Positions 5,035 through 5,602 of a stretch of DNA of 5,602 nucleotides are shown one piece after another (position 1 is the stretch's first letter; each line of letters starts with the position of its first letter). The translations under genes and the position numbers were made by a program. The stretch comes from Oscillospiraceae bacterium (GTDB taxonomy: Bacteria; Bacillota; Clostridia; Oscillospirales; Ruminococcaceae): assembly GCA_029240015.1 (NCBI GenBank), contig JARBTU010000130.1, positions 1 to 5,602 of the forward strand, written 5' to 3'. The notes under the pieces are model-generated. The model worked only from the letters and a program-made list of their open reading frames with translations, did not search any database and was not told the DNA's origin.

Positions 5035-5602
5035 ATGTCAAAAGAGATTTTAGTCATGAATGACATTGTTAAATCCTATCAAATGGGAGAAGAAGAACAA
5101 GTCATTCTGAAAAATGTAAATTTTACGGTTTGCGACAACGAATTTGTTTCGCTTCTCGGCCCGTCAGGTTCCGGAAAATCAACCATGATGAATATTATCG
5201 GTTGTTTGGATGTTCCAACAAGCGGAGAGTATATCCTGTCCGGCAACAACGTAAGCGACTTGGATGAAGCAGACTTTGCAAGAATCCGCAACAAAGAAAT
5301 CGGCTTTATTTTCCAGTCCTTTCAGCTTCTTCCCCGCTTAAACGCTCTAGAGAATGTGGAACTTCCGCTTGTATATGCGGGGGTGTCTCCATCCGAAAGA
5401 CGAAGACGCGCTAAAAACATGCTGGAACGTGTTGGGCTCAGCGATAAATTTAAGCATTATCCAAACCAACTTTCAGGTGGACAACAGCAGCGTGTAGCAA
5501 TTGCAAGAGCCGTTGTCACCGAACCGACCCTCCTCCTTGCAGACGAGCCAACCGGTGCTTTGGACCAAAAGACCGGTGCACAAGTGATGGAATTATTCAA
5601 GC
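5035..5602 (+). CDS. MacB/LolD-type ABC transporter ATP-binding protein (cut by window edge)
   Basis: The first 189 residues of a cytoplasmic ATPase, of a usual ~225-230, that would power the exporter whose adaptor is encoded just upstream. Seen in order: A-loop aromatic Tyr15, Walker A GPSGSGKST (42-50), Q-loop Gln94 in FIFQSFQ, signature LSGGQQQR (146-153), Walker B LLLADE (166-171) and D-loop ALD (175-177). The H-loop histidine lies beyond the window. NIIGCLDVPTSGEY (53-66) and ADEPTGALD are typical of the MacB/LolD/FtsE subgroup, whose partners are FtsX-type permeases. Start ATG at 5035 follows GGAGG (5024-5028) at six bases; the 43-base gap after the adaptor gene holds no promoter or terminator, so one operon is likely. 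All visible catalytic residues are intact. Confidence 0.95.
   Translation, partial: MSKEILVMNDIVKSYQMGEEEQVILKNVNFTVCDNEFVSLLGPSGSGKSTMMNIIGCLDVPTSGEYILSGNNVSDLDEADFARIRNKEIGFIFQSFQLLPRLNALENVELPLVYAGVSPSERRRRAKNMLERVGLSDKFKHYPNQLSGGQQQRVAIARAVVTEPTLLLADEPTGALDQKTGAQVMELFK

Noticed and set aside
1..5602. CRISPR array, tRNA, rRNA, insertion sequence or prophage genes
   Set aside because: No spaced direct repeats, no tRNA-like cloverleaf, no rRNA-like stretch, and no transposase or integrase motif was seen on either strand.

Overview
The window looks like chromosomal DNA of a low-to-moderate GC Gram-positive bacterium, most likely a member of the Clostridia (Bacillota). Reasons: strong AGGAGG-type ribosome binding sites, frequent TTG/GTG starts, consensus vegetative promoters, AT-rich intergenic DNA and the Firmicutes-type families present. 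No species can be named from sequence alone.

Layout. (1) Positions 1-1757, minus strand: a two-gene unit. A two-domain FAD oxidoreductase with a C-terminal Rieske [2Fe-2S] domain overlaps by 14 bases a tocopherol-cyclase-like gene that starts with TTG and runs off the left edge. (2) Positions 1758-2213: no convincing protein gene, but much structure. On the plus strand a perfect TTGACA-N17-TATAAT promoter fires straight into a rho-independent terminator. After it come small inverted repeats, an element that folds as a three-way junction with a C6-containing loop, and a second terminator. This is the most unusual part of the window and may encode one or more small RNAs. (3) Positions 2214-3924, minus strand: an AlkD-like DNA alkylation repair gene followed 4 bases later by birA (biotin protein ligase/repressor), transcribed from a consensus promoter at 3968-3997 whose -35 lies inside a palindrome. 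(4) Positions 4061-5602, plus strand, divergent: a membrane-anchored HlyD/MacA-type adaptor without a helical hairpin, then a MacB/LolD-type ABC ATPase cut by the right edge. An FtsX-like permease would be expected next.

How the genes work together. The adaptor and ATPase form an export system. The repair glycosylase and biotin ligase share one transcript without an obvious biochemical link. The Rieske oxidoreductase and the tocopherol-cyclase-like protein appear translationally coupled, so they may act in one redox or lipid-related process, but the substrate cannot be read from sequence.
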